From Gammaproteobacteria bacterium (lineage in GTDB: Bacteria; Pseudomonadota; Gammaproteobacteria; DSM-16500): 39,752 nt of DNA. Made by a program: the position numbers and the translations under genes. The first letter of the stretch is position 1. Each line of letters opens with the position of its first letter. The stretch spans positions 1-39,752 of the forward strand of contig JACDDU010000008.1 in NCBI GenBank assembly GCA_013816845.1. The letters run 5' to 3'. The notes beneath the pieces are model-generated. The model did not search any database. It saw nothing but the letters and a program-made list of their open reading frames with translations, and was not told the origin of the DNA. Below, in pieces: positions 12,706-21,432 of the stretch.

Positions 12706-13236
12706 TTATACCGCTGCTTGTTTTGCATCACGAATTGCAGCTACTGTTCTAACCAATTTCGCATGAGGTTCCGCCATTGTCCGCACCAACATTTCAACTG
12801 GCGCTTTCATGACATACATTAATTGAGCGATTGCTTCATTACGTGTCGGTAAACTTGCAAGAGCTTGTAATGCTTCTGGAGGTAACAACTTACTATCAAT
12901 CGATAGCGCTTTTACCTTAAGCTTATCTGCTAGTTTTGAAAAATCCCTGATGACACGTGCTGCTGCACCTGGATCTTCTTGCGAAAACGCAAGGAGAAGC
13001 GGGCCAACTAATGACTGCTGCATACAAGCAAACTGTGTTCCCTCAAGTGCACGACAAGCCAGAGTATTACGCACAACGCGCATATAAACACCTGATTCGC
13101 GAGCGGTTCTTCTCAATTGCGTTAATTGAGAAACGGTCAACCCGCTGTATTCTGCCGCTATAAGAGAGAGCGCTTGACTTGCAACTTCGGCAACCTCACC
13201 AACAATGGTTTTTTTATCTGCTAACTTTAATACCAC
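12706..13236 (-). CDS. rplJ: 50S ribosomal protein L10
   Basis: This 176-aa L10 anchors L7/L12 dimers to the ribosome and represses its own message by binding the leader. The family segments AEYSGLTVSQLTQLRR (near 29) and VRNTLACRAL are clear, and a helical C-terminus for stalk binding ends AAIRDAKQAAV. The start is GTG at 13236 with GGAGG seven bases upstream. It is slightly longer than the 165-aa E. coli protein. The 285-base gap before it contains a leader with stable RNA structures. Confidence 0.97.
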   Translation of the reverse strand: MVLKLADKKTIVGEVAEVASQALSLIAAEYSGLTVSQLTQLRRTARESGVYMRVVRNTLACRALEGTQFACMQQSLVGPLLLAFSQEDPGAAARVIRDFSKLADKLKVKALSIDSKLLPPEALQALASLPTRNEAIAQLMYVMKAPVEMLVRTMAEPHAKLVRTVAAIRDAKQAAV

Positions 13237-13283
13237 TTTAAAACCTCCACGTTGGATTTTGCCATTTAGAAAATAGAATAAAA

Positions 13284-13341
13284 GACGGAAAACAACACGC
13301 TTGGGGTTAGATGTAATCTACTAAGCGTATTGTTTTCCGTC
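13284..13341 (-). promoter_or_regulatory. Long 19-bp hairpin in the rplJ leader
   Basis: A 19-base arm (13284-13302) pairs with 13323-13341 around a 20-base loop. The only deviation is a U-G pair that is allowed in minus-strand RNA but would be a mismatch (C-A) in plus-strand RNA, so the structure suits the rplJ transcript. UUUUAUUC follows it. It may attenuate transcription or be an RNase III target that sets L10 and L12 levels. Confidence 0.75.
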
Positions 13342-13390
13342 CTCATCATCTATTTTCATTTTGAAGACAATCCTTTCGGATCGCCGTCTG

Positions 13391-13459
13391 CGTAGGTTGC
13401 CAAGTTGTTTCATTGACAATTAAGCCGGTTATTTAAATTAAATAAAACCTGCACCTACG
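13391..13459 (-). promoter_or_regulatory. L10 autoregulatory leader, probable
   Basis: CGTAGGT and ACCTACG (13453-13459 and 13391-13397) pair in the minus-strand transcript between rplA and rplJ. This is where the L10-L7/L12 complex binds its own leader in E. coli and many other bacteria. The assignment rests on position and pairing; I could not run a covariance model. Confidence 0.6.
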
Positions 13460-13521
13460 GTCTCTGACGGGCATTGGCATAAGCAAAGCCACGTCAAAAC
13501 CTTTCTATTCTTTTCGCTAAT

Positions 13522-14217
13522 CTATAAACCTAAAAATGAAACATCAAGCGACAAACCTGGTCCCATTGTGGTTGACAGGGTCACTTTTCTGAAATAAATT
13601 CCCTTTGCAGTGCTTGGTTTAGCTTTCCGCAAAGCATTTAACACAGCTTCTAAATTCTCTGCTAAATCATTCGTTTTAAAATCGACTTTGCCGATGGTGC
13701 AATGAATGACACCCGCTTTATCGGTGCGATATCGAACCTGGCCTATTTTAGCGTTTTTGACAGCATTAGCAATATCTGGCGTCACTGTACCATCTTTTGG
13801 ATTGGGCATTAAGCCGCGTGGCCCAAGAATTTGACCGAGTTGACCCACTACTCGCATCGCATCAGGCGTTGCCAGCAGAATATCAAAATCAATTTTACCA
13901 GCCTTAACCTGCTCAGCTAAATCTTCAAGACCCACTAAATCCGCACCTGCTTCACGAGCAGCATCCATATTCGCCGGGGAAGTAAAAACTGCGATACGGA
14001 TGGATCGACCAGTTCCGTGGGGCAATACAATAGAACCACGCACAGCTTGTTCAGATTTACGGGGATCAACACCCAAATTAACTGCTAAATCAACACTTTC
14101 TTTAAATTTTAAAGGAGGCATTTGTTTAAATATTTCAAAAGCCTCTTTTGGAGAATAATTTTTGGCTGTAGAAATAAGCTCACTAATTTTTTGTTGACGT
14201 TTAGATAATTTAGTCAT
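13522..14217 (-). CDS. rplA: 50S ribosomal protein L1
   Basis: This 231-aa L1 forms the mobile stalk at the E site and in E. coli represses the rplKA message. The signature [21 protein letters not shown] lies near residues 126-146, and [16 protein letters not shown] near 40. The ATG at 14217 directly follows the rplK stop with no spacer, a sign of translational coupling, and a GAGGG ribosome site lies within the end of rplK. The length is typical. Confidence 0.97.
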   Translation of the reverse strand: MTKLSKRQQKISELISTAKNYSPKEAFEIFKQMPPLKFKESVDLAVNLGVDPRKSEQAVRGSIVLPHGTGRSIRIAVFTSPANMDAAREAGADLVGLEDLAEQVKAGKIDFDILLATPDAMRVVGQLGQILGPRGLMPNPKDGTVTPDIANAVKNAKIGQVRYRTDKAGVIHCTIGKVDFKTNDLAENLEAVLNALRKAKPSTAKGIYFRKVTLSTTMGPGLSLDVSFLGL

Positions 14218-14652
14218 TTACACACCCTCTACATCAATGCCCATGCTGCGCGCGCTGCCAGCAATGGTACGAACAGCTGCATCTAAACCGCCAGCGGTTA
14301 AGTCAGTCATTTTAGTTTTGGCAATTTCTTCTAATTGCTGCCGCGTCACCTTTCCAATTTTATTGGTATTAGGTGTACTGCTGCCTTTAGATACTTTAGC
14401 GGCTTCTTTTATAAGATAAGAAGCAGGCGGGGTCTTAACAATAAAGGTGAAGCTTCGATCTTCAAATACGGTGATCACAACAGGCAAGGGTTTGCCTTGT
14501 TTTTCAGGCGTTTGCGTTGCAGCATTGAATGCTTTGCAAAATTCCATGATATTAACACCTTGTTGGCCTAACGCCGGACCAACGGGTGGGCTAGGATTTG
14601 CTGCACCACCGGTGATTTGTAACTTGATATACGCTTTTACTTTCTTAGCCAT
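14218..14652 (-). CDS. rplK: 50S ribosomal protein L11
   Basis: This 144-aa L11 supports the GTPase-associated centre of the 50S subunit and stringent-response sensing. The start [13 protein letters not shown], the [32 protein letters not shown] stretch with its conserved prolines, and the C-terminal RNA-binding domain with [12 protein letters not shown] are all present. GAGGT lies seven bases before the ATG at 14652. It is 91 bases after nusG and abuts rplA. Confidence 0.97.
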   Translation of the reverse strand: MAKKVKAYIKLQITGGAANPSPPVGPALGQQGVNIMEFCKAFNAATQTPEKQGKPLPVVITVFEDRSFTFIVKTPPASYLIKEAAKVSKGSSTPNTNKIGKVTRQQLEEIAKTKMTDLTAGGLDAAVRTIAGSARSMGIDVEGV

Positions 14653-14743
14653 GACTTAAACCTCGCGGGTGATAACGCCATTTCTGGCTCCCCAATTAAC
14701 AGTTAACAAAAATATCGAACTAAATAGGCCAAATTGCTAAAAC

Positions 14744-15298
14744 TTAGCCTTTTTCTACTTGGTCAAATTGCAATTCGACTGGTGTAGAACGACCAAAGAT
14801 TAGCACAGCGACGCGAAGGCGATTCTTTTCATAGTTCACCTCCTCTACAACGCCGTTGAAATCCGCAAAGGGCCCATCTATGACACGAACCACTTCACCC
14901 ACCTCAAATAGAACTTTAGGCTTAGGCTTTTCACTGCTATCTTGCATTCGCTGCAATATTGTTTCAGCTTCTTTGGGTGAGATTGGAGCAGGCTTATCGC
15001 TGGTTCCGCCAATAAATCCGAGAACTTTAGGAATGGAGCGAACCAAATGCCACGTTTCTTCATCCATTACCATTTCAACCAGAACATAGCCTGGAAAAAA
15101 CTTACGCTCACTCTTTCTTTTTTGGCCAGCACGCAATTCGACCACTTCTTCGGTTGGAACCAAAATGTCGCCAAATTTATATTCCAATCCGTCAACACGG
15201 ATCCGCTCTTGTAGAGCTTGCATGACATATTTCTCAAAACCTGAATACGCGTGCACAACATACCAGCGCTTCTTTGATGGAGTCTGATCTGTTGTCAT
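14744..15298 (-). CDS. nusG: Transcription elongation/antitermination factor NusG
   Basis: This 184-aa NusG binds RNA polymerase and links it to Rho or the ribosome. The NGN domain begins [17 protein letters not shown] and contains the [10 protein letters not shown] segment near residue 68. The C-terminal KOW domain reads [21 protein letters not shown]. The ATG at 15298 has GAGGA upstream. The order secE-nusG-rplK-rplA is the standard one. Confidence 0.97.
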   Translation of the reverse strand: MTTDQTPSKKRWYVVHAYSGFEKYVMQALQERIRVDGLEYKFGDILVPTEEVVELRAGQKRKSERKFFPGYVLVEMVMDEETWHLVRSIPKVLGFIGGTSDKPAPISPKEAETILQRMQDSSEKPKPKVLFEVGEVVRVIDGPFADFNGVVEEVNYEKNRLRVAVLIFGRSTPVELQFDQVEKG

Positions 15299-15422
15299 AT
15301 TTTATATTCCTCAGCAATCTGACTTTACTATCTAATAACTTTGAACATTGTATTTACTGTTTACTTTTGAAAACGCAAAGGTCATTTAACCGCAATGATT
15401 AATAATAGATTAATAAAAGGAA

Positions 15423-15803
15423 TTAACCTCTTTGACCAGTCAACCAGCCAATTGCCCAAACTAAAATGCCATCCAAGCCCCATAACAATAAAGCCAGAAT
15501 GACAACCATTACAGCTACGACCATGGTAGTTTGCATGGTTTCTTCGCGCGTTGGCCATACAACTTTGCGCAATTCTCCGCGGGAATCACGGAAGAATCTG
15601 ATTACCCATCGACCTTTTTGCGTCTGCGCAGCAACAAAGCCAGCAAGAGCGACAATGGCAAACCAGCCCATCAGGCGTAGTAATAGAGAAACTTCGCTAT
15701 AATAATGATTACCAACCAATCCAGCAAGCAATAAAAAAAATACAGCGAGCCACTTCAAGACATCTAATCGCGATGTCGGTTGATTCTCTGTTTTTAAAAC
15801 CAT
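15423..15803 (-). CDS. secE: Preprotein translocase subunit SecE
   Basis: SecE clamps SecY in the inner-membrane Sec channel. From the ATG at 15803 the protein has 126 aa, close to the 127 aa of E. coli. It has three membrane segments (about 12-33, 40-60 and 92-118) and the conserved cytoplasmic motif RGELRKVVWPTREE between the second and third. The frame is open seven codons further to a GTG at 15824, but the ATG has AAGG ten bases upstream and gives the expected length. It lies between tRNA-Trp and nusG. Confidence 0.95.
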   Translation of the reverse strand: MVLKTENQPTSRLDVLKWLAVFFLLLAGLVGNHYYSEVSLLLRLMGWFAIVALAGFVAAQTQKGRWVIRFFRDSRGELRKVVWPTREETMQTTMVVAVMVVILALLLWGLDGILVWAIGWLTGQRG

Positions 15804-15852
15804 TATATTTGCCTTTGATTTCACACTACTGCCCCGTCTTGTAAAAATTGAC

Positions 15853-15925
15853 CAGGCCAGGAGGGAATCGAACCCCCAACCTGCGGTTTTGGAGACCGCC
15901 GCTCTGCCAATTGAGCTACTGGCCT
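15853..15925 (-). tRNA. tRNA-Trp (CCA)
   Basis: The 73-base cloverleaf on the minus strand has acceptor AGGCCAG/CTGGCCT, D-loop AGCTCAATTGGCAGAGC and anticodon loop CTCCAAA with anticodon CCA. The T arm is GGGGGTTCGATTCCCTC. CCA is not encoded. It lies between tufB and secE, a common gammaproteobacterial position. Confidence 0.97.
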
Positions 15926-15934
15926 AGAATGATA

Positions 15935-17125
<1,191 letters not shown>

Positions 17126-17243
17126 TGATTTTTCCTCTCTTCAATTTGCTTTCTTCTCAGGCTTTCGCGTTTAGACGAAACTTAAGGAGGCCCTGCCTCA
17201 CTTAATCCTCTAGTACTATATAAGAGGAATCAGGATGACAGAT

Positions 17244-17316
<73 letters not shown>

Positions 17317-17328
17317 AAACTTGCATTG

Positions 17329-17399
17329 AGCGGGTGATGGGAATCGAACCCACGCTATCAGCTTGGAAGGCTGAAGTTCTACCATTGAACTACACCCGC
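17329..17399 (-). tRNA. tRNA-Gly (UCC)
   Basis: The minus-strand cloverleaf has acceptor GCGGGTG/CACCCGC, stem TCAGC/GCTGA and loop CTTCCAA with anticodon TCC. It lies 12 bases upstream of tRNA-Thr, in the position of E. coli glyT. Confidence 0.97.
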
Positions 17400-17407
17400 T
17401 TAAAAAT

Positions 17408-17458
17408 CAGAGACAGAAAGCCAAGAATAGAGCTTTCTATTTTCTATTCTGTTCTCTG
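17408..17458 (-). other. Long hairpin in the tRNA-Gly/tRNA-Tyr spacer
   Basis: Outer arms CAGAGA/TCTCTG and inner arms AGAATAGA/TCTATTCT make a nested, bulged hairpin between two tRNAs of one transcript. It is AT-rich and lacks a run of T, so it is more likely a precursor-processing structure than a terminator. Confidence 0.55.
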
Positions 17459-17477
17459 AGCTCAGTGATTCTTCGTA

Positions 17478-17560
17478 TGGAGGGGGAAGGATTCGAACCT
17501 TCGAAGGCGTAAGCCGTCAGATTTACAGTCTGATCCCTTTGGCCGCTCGGGAACCCCTCC
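17478..17560 (-). tRNA. tRNA-Tyr (GUA)
   Basis: This is an 83-base type II tRNA with a long variable arm. The acceptor is GGAGGGG/CCCCTCC and the anticodon stem CAGAC/ATCTG region carries GTA. It is the first gene of the tRNA-tufB transcript and adjoins the accessory region on its upstream side. Confidence 0.97.
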
Positions 17561-17574
17561 TCAATCGAGCGAGA

Positions 17575-17603
17575 ATTTTGCTTGATGCAGCATGTGTTGT
17601 CAA
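17575..17603 (-). promoter_or_regulatory. Promoter of the tRNA-Tyr-Gly-Thr-tufB transcript
   Basis: On the minus strand TTGACA (17598-17603) and CAAAAT (17575-17580) are exactly 17 bases apart, and tRNA-Tyr begins 14 bases after the -10. Tyr therefore has its own promoter and does not depend on the distant tRNA-Thr(UGU). Confidence 0.75.
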
Positions 17604-17658
17604 TCGACATCTAAATCATTTTTGCTTAAAGATGCGATACTTACTTTGTATCTATTTC

Positions 17659-19665
17659 TCAGCGAATTGAAGGTCGTAAGCTATATGGATCTGCAACTTG
17701 ACTTCTCACTGGCTCAGATTGAAACCAGTTAGAAAAATGCGCTTCGATCCTATTTAAGATCGTGGTCGCTTTTTCCTTTTGCAAAGACGTTTGAGTGACC
17801 GTTTCCCCACTGAAAACATTAAGCCACGCTTTGACGATCGCAGCCTCGGCTGCAACAAATTGAGATAATCGTAAAGGAGTATGAGAATCACTCTCCTCTA
17901 TACCCTGGTAATGGTAAGCATGCGGCATAAAAGAACGATAGCGAGATTCTAAAACCCGGGCGATTGAAACTGCCCCTTTGGTTGCCATGGGCATCGTCTG
18001 GCTTGATGGTTCATCTGTAGATTCAGTTAATAAAATAGAGGCGAAGTGGTAATCTTTTTTCAAGATTAAATCGAGAAGCATTTGGTTTACAATTGACATC
18101 GCTGGATTTCTTGTCGATTCACACCCAAACAATAGATAAGTTAAGGCCTGCAATTTATTTAACAGAATCAGCTGCTCCCCATCCGAAACTCCGAGATTAG
18201 GCTCACTTCCCTTAAAAATAGTGCGAATCCACTGAGCAATATCTTTATCTTCAATAAAAATTTGCTTAGCTGCATAAAATGCCTTGATCTGCTCAATGTT
18301 TTCAGCAACCTTTTCATAACTTCCAAGCTCTGAAATCACATCTAATCGACCAAAGCTTCCCGCTAAAATAGATTGAAGCTCAATCACATCGGCATGCGAA
18401 GAAGCTTGTGGGGAGAGCCGCCAAAATCGTGCGACACAATCTTTCTGAAATAAAGCATGTTGTATATTGAGGGACCGGCGCTTTTGCGACCGATTGGAGA
18501 GTCGCAGATTAGCAAAAAAACTATAAGGATTATTGCTTGAGAAAGTGTAGCTTTTGGGGAGAACCGGACGATAAAAAAAATTTACGACACATTGCCACTG
18601 AGAAGTTAATTTTTCAGAAAGATGCGTAAAAATTTCATCACTTAAATTTTGGCGGTTGATAGAATCATATTCTTTTATCAATGCTTTGGCTTCGCTAAGA
18701 ACCGCATGAGATTTTGGATGCAAATGAAAAATATTTCTAACATCTTTTAAATAAGCGATCATCAATACGTTATGGTTTGCAGGATCATCCAAGTAATGCT
18801 GCACCATTGTTTTAACATAGCCTTTCGCATGCGCAGTGCGGATGATAGTTTTTAAGAGTTGGTTTGAGTGGGGATAAAATCCCTCATATTCACTTAAAAA
18901 TTCTAAAGCCTTTTTTTGTCCTGACAAATGCTGCAAATCATGCGGCATGGCATCGCTTAACAAACTCAAAAAATTGTTACGCGCTAATTTATATAATTTT
19001 TTCTTCAGGAGATTTCGATCTGGGCCTTTCTCGATTTTATTAAAAACTGAATTAACTGAACTCACTAAACTTGCAATGATCACTTCAACAAAGGAATTCA
19101 GTTTTGTATTAAATAACGCGCTTTGGGCAAAACGATTTGACTTAATAAGCTCAATTAAAACTTCGAGATGCAGAGCCAGTTGCTGCTCAACAATATCTAA
19201 TATTTTCCGTTCTAGACATGTTAAGTTTTCACGTACTTGTTTTTTGGTCTCTAAGGTTTCCGGAGCATAATCAATGAATTCAAGTAATTTTTGTAAAGAT
19301 TCTGTTATAGCTTTTTTTGCGCCTTCATAAAAAATTCCCTTGATACGTTCCAAAGCTTGATCTTCATGTAGGATCGTATGCTTCAGTGCATAATATTGTG
19401 TATTAACTTGCGTAGAGTAAAGCAATTGCAAGCCCGCAGCATGCACGACAAATGAAAGCAAATCATCAGGACCTGTATAACCTGGCATCGCTTTTTTAAA
19501 TGAAGCCCAAGCCAGGTTAACATCATAGGTATTGACATTCTCAGTCGACGTTTCCTCATCGGATGAGTCATCATAATCGGATGAAAAATGCTTTTCACTA
19601 CGCGTCGAATGATGCTGCATCACACTATCTTTTTTGAATTTGCGATGCGTTCGCTTACTTAACAC
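17659..19665 (-). CDS. Orphan 668-aa protein, effector-like
   Basis: I do not recognise this protein. The start is GTG at 19665 with a very strong AAGGAGG site seven bases upstream, and a promoter can be read further up, so the gene is convincing. The N-terminus is basic and then highly acidic and Ser-rich (SSDYDDSSDEETSTEN, residues about 29-44). The remainder looks mostly alpha-helical with no signal peptide, membrane span or known motif. The C-terminal tail is short and polar and ends YSLRPSIR. Large, helical, soluble orphans in a Legionellales-like genome are often Dot/Icm effectors, but that is inference from context only. It stands alone on the minus strand, divergent from the next gene. 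Confidence 0.85.
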   Translation of the reverse strand: MLSKRTHRKFKKDSVMQHHSTRSEKHFSSDYDDSSDEETSTENVNTYDVNLAWASFKKAMPGYTGPDDLLSFVVHAAGLQLLYSTQVNTQYYALKHTILHEDQALERIKGIFYEGAKKAITESLQKLLEFIDYAPETLETKKQVRENLTCLERKILDIVEQQLALHLEVLIELIKSNRFAQSALFNTKLNSFVEVIIASLVSSVNSVFNKIEKGPDRNLLKKKLYKLARNNFLSLLSDAMPHDLQHLSGQKKALEFLSEYEGFYPHSNQLLKTIIRTAHAKGYVKTMVQHYLDDPANHNVLMIAYLKDVRNIFHLHPKSHAVLSEAKALIKEYDSINRQNLSDEIFTHLSEKLTSQWQCVVNFFYRPVLPKSYTFSSNNPYSFFANLRLSNRSQKRRSLNIQHALFQKDCVARFWRLSPQASSHADVIELQSILAGSFGRLDVISELGSYEKVAENIEQIKAFYAAKQIFIEDKDIAQWIRTIFKGSEPNLGVSDGEQLILLNKLQALTYLLFGCESTRNPAMSIVNQMLLDLILKKDYHFASILLTESTDEPSSQTMPMATKGAVSIARVLESRYRSFMPHAYHYQGIEESDSHTPLRLSQFVAAEAAIVKAWLNVFSGETVTQTSLQKEKATTILNRIEAHFSNWFQSEPVRSQVADPYSLRPSIR

Positions 19666-19713
19666 GACCTGACCTCCTTATCAGTTGTTGTTAAATTTGC
19701 AATGTAGCTGTTG

Positions 19714-19742
19714 GGTATAGCAGAAGTGATTTTTATTAGCAA
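19714..19742 (-). promoter_or_regulatory. Promoter for the 668-aa gene
   Basis: Minus-strand TTGCTA (19737-19742) and TATACC (19714-19719) are 17 bases apart, about 50 bases upstream of the GTG start. Confidence 0.55.
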
Positions 19743-19774
19743 CGTCGGTATTAAAATAAATTTGCATAATGAAC

Positions 19775-19804
19775 TTGCAATGTTTAAGACAAAAAAATTA
19801 TAGT
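19775..19804 (+). promoter_or_regulatory. Promoter for the His-rich gene
   Basis: TTGCAA (19775-19780) and TATAGT (19799-19804) are 18 bases apart on the plus strand. This gives a leader of roughly 35 bases before the ATG at 19846. Confidence 0.5.
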
Positions 19805-19845
19805 GCGTGCGTTAAGTAGAAATTTTTACTATAAAAGGAATTTAT

Positions 19846-20304
19846 ATGAAATTAAATTTTGCTGGTCTAGATTTAAATCCCTACCAAAGTAATGTGGCTC
19901 TCGCTTTTATTTATTTTGACCAAAACAATTCTCCCAGAGATCACCGAAATCAACCCATTGGCACTTTCTATCAAGAACCATTTGAATTGGAGAAAGAAGT
20001 TAATAATAAAATATTACCGGTAATTTGTAACGGGTTATCTAACACACCTTACAAAACAAGAGGGACTGATTTTGTAAATAATGCTCCACACCCTGCTATT
20101 GAAATTATGCGGAAAGATAATGGGCCTGTAAGTCAAATCGATATGGCAAATATTTCTAATATTTTAAATAGCATGGTGAATCAAAACAATCAAACCCATG
20201 CGCCGACATTTTTTCAACCTCATGCGCATCATCACGCTAAAGATTCCCATCATAAGAAGCATGAAGATCGTCACCATCACATCGATTCACGACGACACCG
20301 ATAA
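19846..20304 (+). CDS. Small orphan protein with His-rich tail
   Basis: This encodes 152 aa of unknown function. AAAGGAA lies five bases before the ATG, and a good terminator follows the stop. The body (about 1-120) is polar and soluble without a signal peptide. The last 30 residues are dominated by His mixed with Lys, Asp and Arg (HAHHHAKDSHHKKHEDRHHH), which could bind metal ions such as zinc, nickel or copper or act as a basic tail. It is transcribed divergently from the 668-aa gene. Confidence 0.8.
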   Translation: MKLNFAGLDLNPYQSNVALAFIYFDQNNSPRDHRNQPIGTFYQEPFELEKEVNNKILPVICNGLSNTPYKTRGTDFVNNAPHPAIEIMRKDNGPVSQIDMANISNILNSMVNQNNQTHAPTFFQPHAHHHAKDSHHKKHEDRHHHIDSRRHR

Positions 20305-20315
20305 GCGCCCTGCAC

Positions 20316-20350
20316 TCGAAAGACTACTTAAGGTGGTCTTTCGATTTTAT
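20316..20350 (+). terminator. Rho-independent terminator after the His-rich gene
   Basis: TCGAAAGAC (20316-20324) pairs perfectly with GTCTTTCGA (20336-20344) around an 11-base loop, and TTTTATT follows. It lies 12 bases after the stop codon. Confidence 0.85.
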
Positions 20351-20355
20351 TAAGC

Positions 20356-20388
20356 TTTAAGCTTTCCTTAAGGTTCCCTCAGTACACT
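20356..20388 (+). promoter_or_regulatory. PmrA-box-like site and -10 before the orphan tandem
   Basis: TTTAAG (20356-20361) and CTTAAG (20367-20372) are direct half-sites with an 11-base period, the geometry of PmrA/BasR boxes (CTTAAT-N5-CTTAAG type). A TACACT -10-like hexamer follows at 20383-20388, so the box would overlap the -35. PmrA controls Dot/Icm genes and effectors in Legionella and Coxiella. In AT-rich DNA a chance match is possible. Confidence 0.5.
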
Positions 20389-20430
20389 AAGCCAGCTTGC
20401 CAAAGAACAACTTAGAAATGGAGATTCTAT

Positions 20431-21390
20431 ATGCCTAATGTCAACCGTGCTTCATCGTCAAATACTCAGGAATTGCCCGATAGCGAATTGTTATGCGGCA
20501 TTATTGAAAGCTATGTCAATATTCGTCATCGCAAATGGCATTTATCTGAAAATAAACCGATTCAAATTATTGGCTCAGCTGAAGTAAAACATAAAATCTC
20601 AACTTGCACCAAACTACTTAAAGAATTTAAGGAACCCGAAAATTTTGATGATTGGGTCAATGCTATTTACTTTTGCGCAAAAAAAGAAAAGAAAGAAAGA
20701 AAGAAAAATTGGCTTAAAAATTTAAACCCGCTGGCCGATAAACCGTTGTTGATTTTAACAATGAAAGCTTCTCGTGCCTACATCATATCAACCTTAAGTA
20801 AAAATGCTGAATACCAGCAATTAGTCGACACATTAGAGCAAGACAAAACTAATTTGATATTGCAAATTGCACAAGATAAAAAATGTGAAGTAAGCCAAGA
20901 TATAATTGATAACAAGAATAAGGACTTGGCCGAGCTTGAATTTAAGATTAATGCACTTAAAAGTTTAAGCAATTATCATTTATCTTTTCACCAAAGCGAA
21001 ATTTTAAAACGAGAAAAAAAGGAAAATCTTTTACCAGAATTAAAGGAAACCTCTTTTAAAGAGTTTGTTCAAAACATTAAAACTGGCAAACGTCCTTTCA
21101 CTTTTTGTGAGCAGTTAATTCCACGAAGCAATCCTGGCTACTTCACGTCAACTCAAACCACAAAACCTCTTTCTGCTAAGCATTCACCCACTCAGCAAAA
21201 AGAAACGATACGCCAGGATTCAGATAGCGCATCTGAGTCTATACAAGCGAGCTCATCTTCTCACGCGAACAATAAAGTGAACACGACTTCCTATCGTAAC
21301 GCTCGCTCACAAACTTATTTTGGATATGGTAGACCCGCTAAAATTGAAAAATTACCACCTGCCAGCCACTATAATTTAAGAAAGGGCTAA
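20431..21390 (+). CDS. Orphan 319-aa protein with coiled coil
   Basis: I recognise no family. GGAGA lies six bases before the ATG at 20431. The protein is soluble. It has a Lys-rich stretch (KKEKKERKKNW, near residue 87), a predicted coiled-coil or helical segment (about 125-205) and a disordered Ser-rich C-terminal part (SDSASESIQASSSS, near 267) ending in basic HYNLRKG. The architecture, with a helical body and a flexible polar tail, resembles many type IV effectors. It is the first of two plus-strand genes, 42 bases before the 824-aa gene, and lies behind a PmrA-box-like site. The function is unknown. Confidence 0.85.
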   Translation: MPNVNRASSSNTQELPDSELLCGIIESYVNIRHRKWHLSENKPIQIIGSAEVKHKISTCTKLLKEFKEPENFDDWVNAIYFCAKKEKKERKKNWLKNLNPLADKPLLILTMKASRAYIISTLSKNAEYQQLVDTLEQDKTNLILQIAQDKKCEVSQDIIDNKNKDLAELEFKINALKSLSNYHLSFHQSEILKREKKENLLPELKETSFKEFVQNIKTGKRPFTFCEQLIPRSNPGYFTSTQTTKPLSAKHSPTQQKETIRQDSDSASESIQASSSSHANNKVNTTSYRNARSQTYFGYGRPAKIEKLPPASHYNLRKG

Positions 21391-21432
21391 CGGTTTCATC
21401 ATAAATGGTCATAATCAATTGAGGCTTTTACG

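Noticed and set aside
17561-17640. Search for a copy of the tRNA-Thr(UGU) 3' end as an attachment site
   Set aside because: No match to the tRNA end was seen near the opposite border, so no att pair can be claimed.
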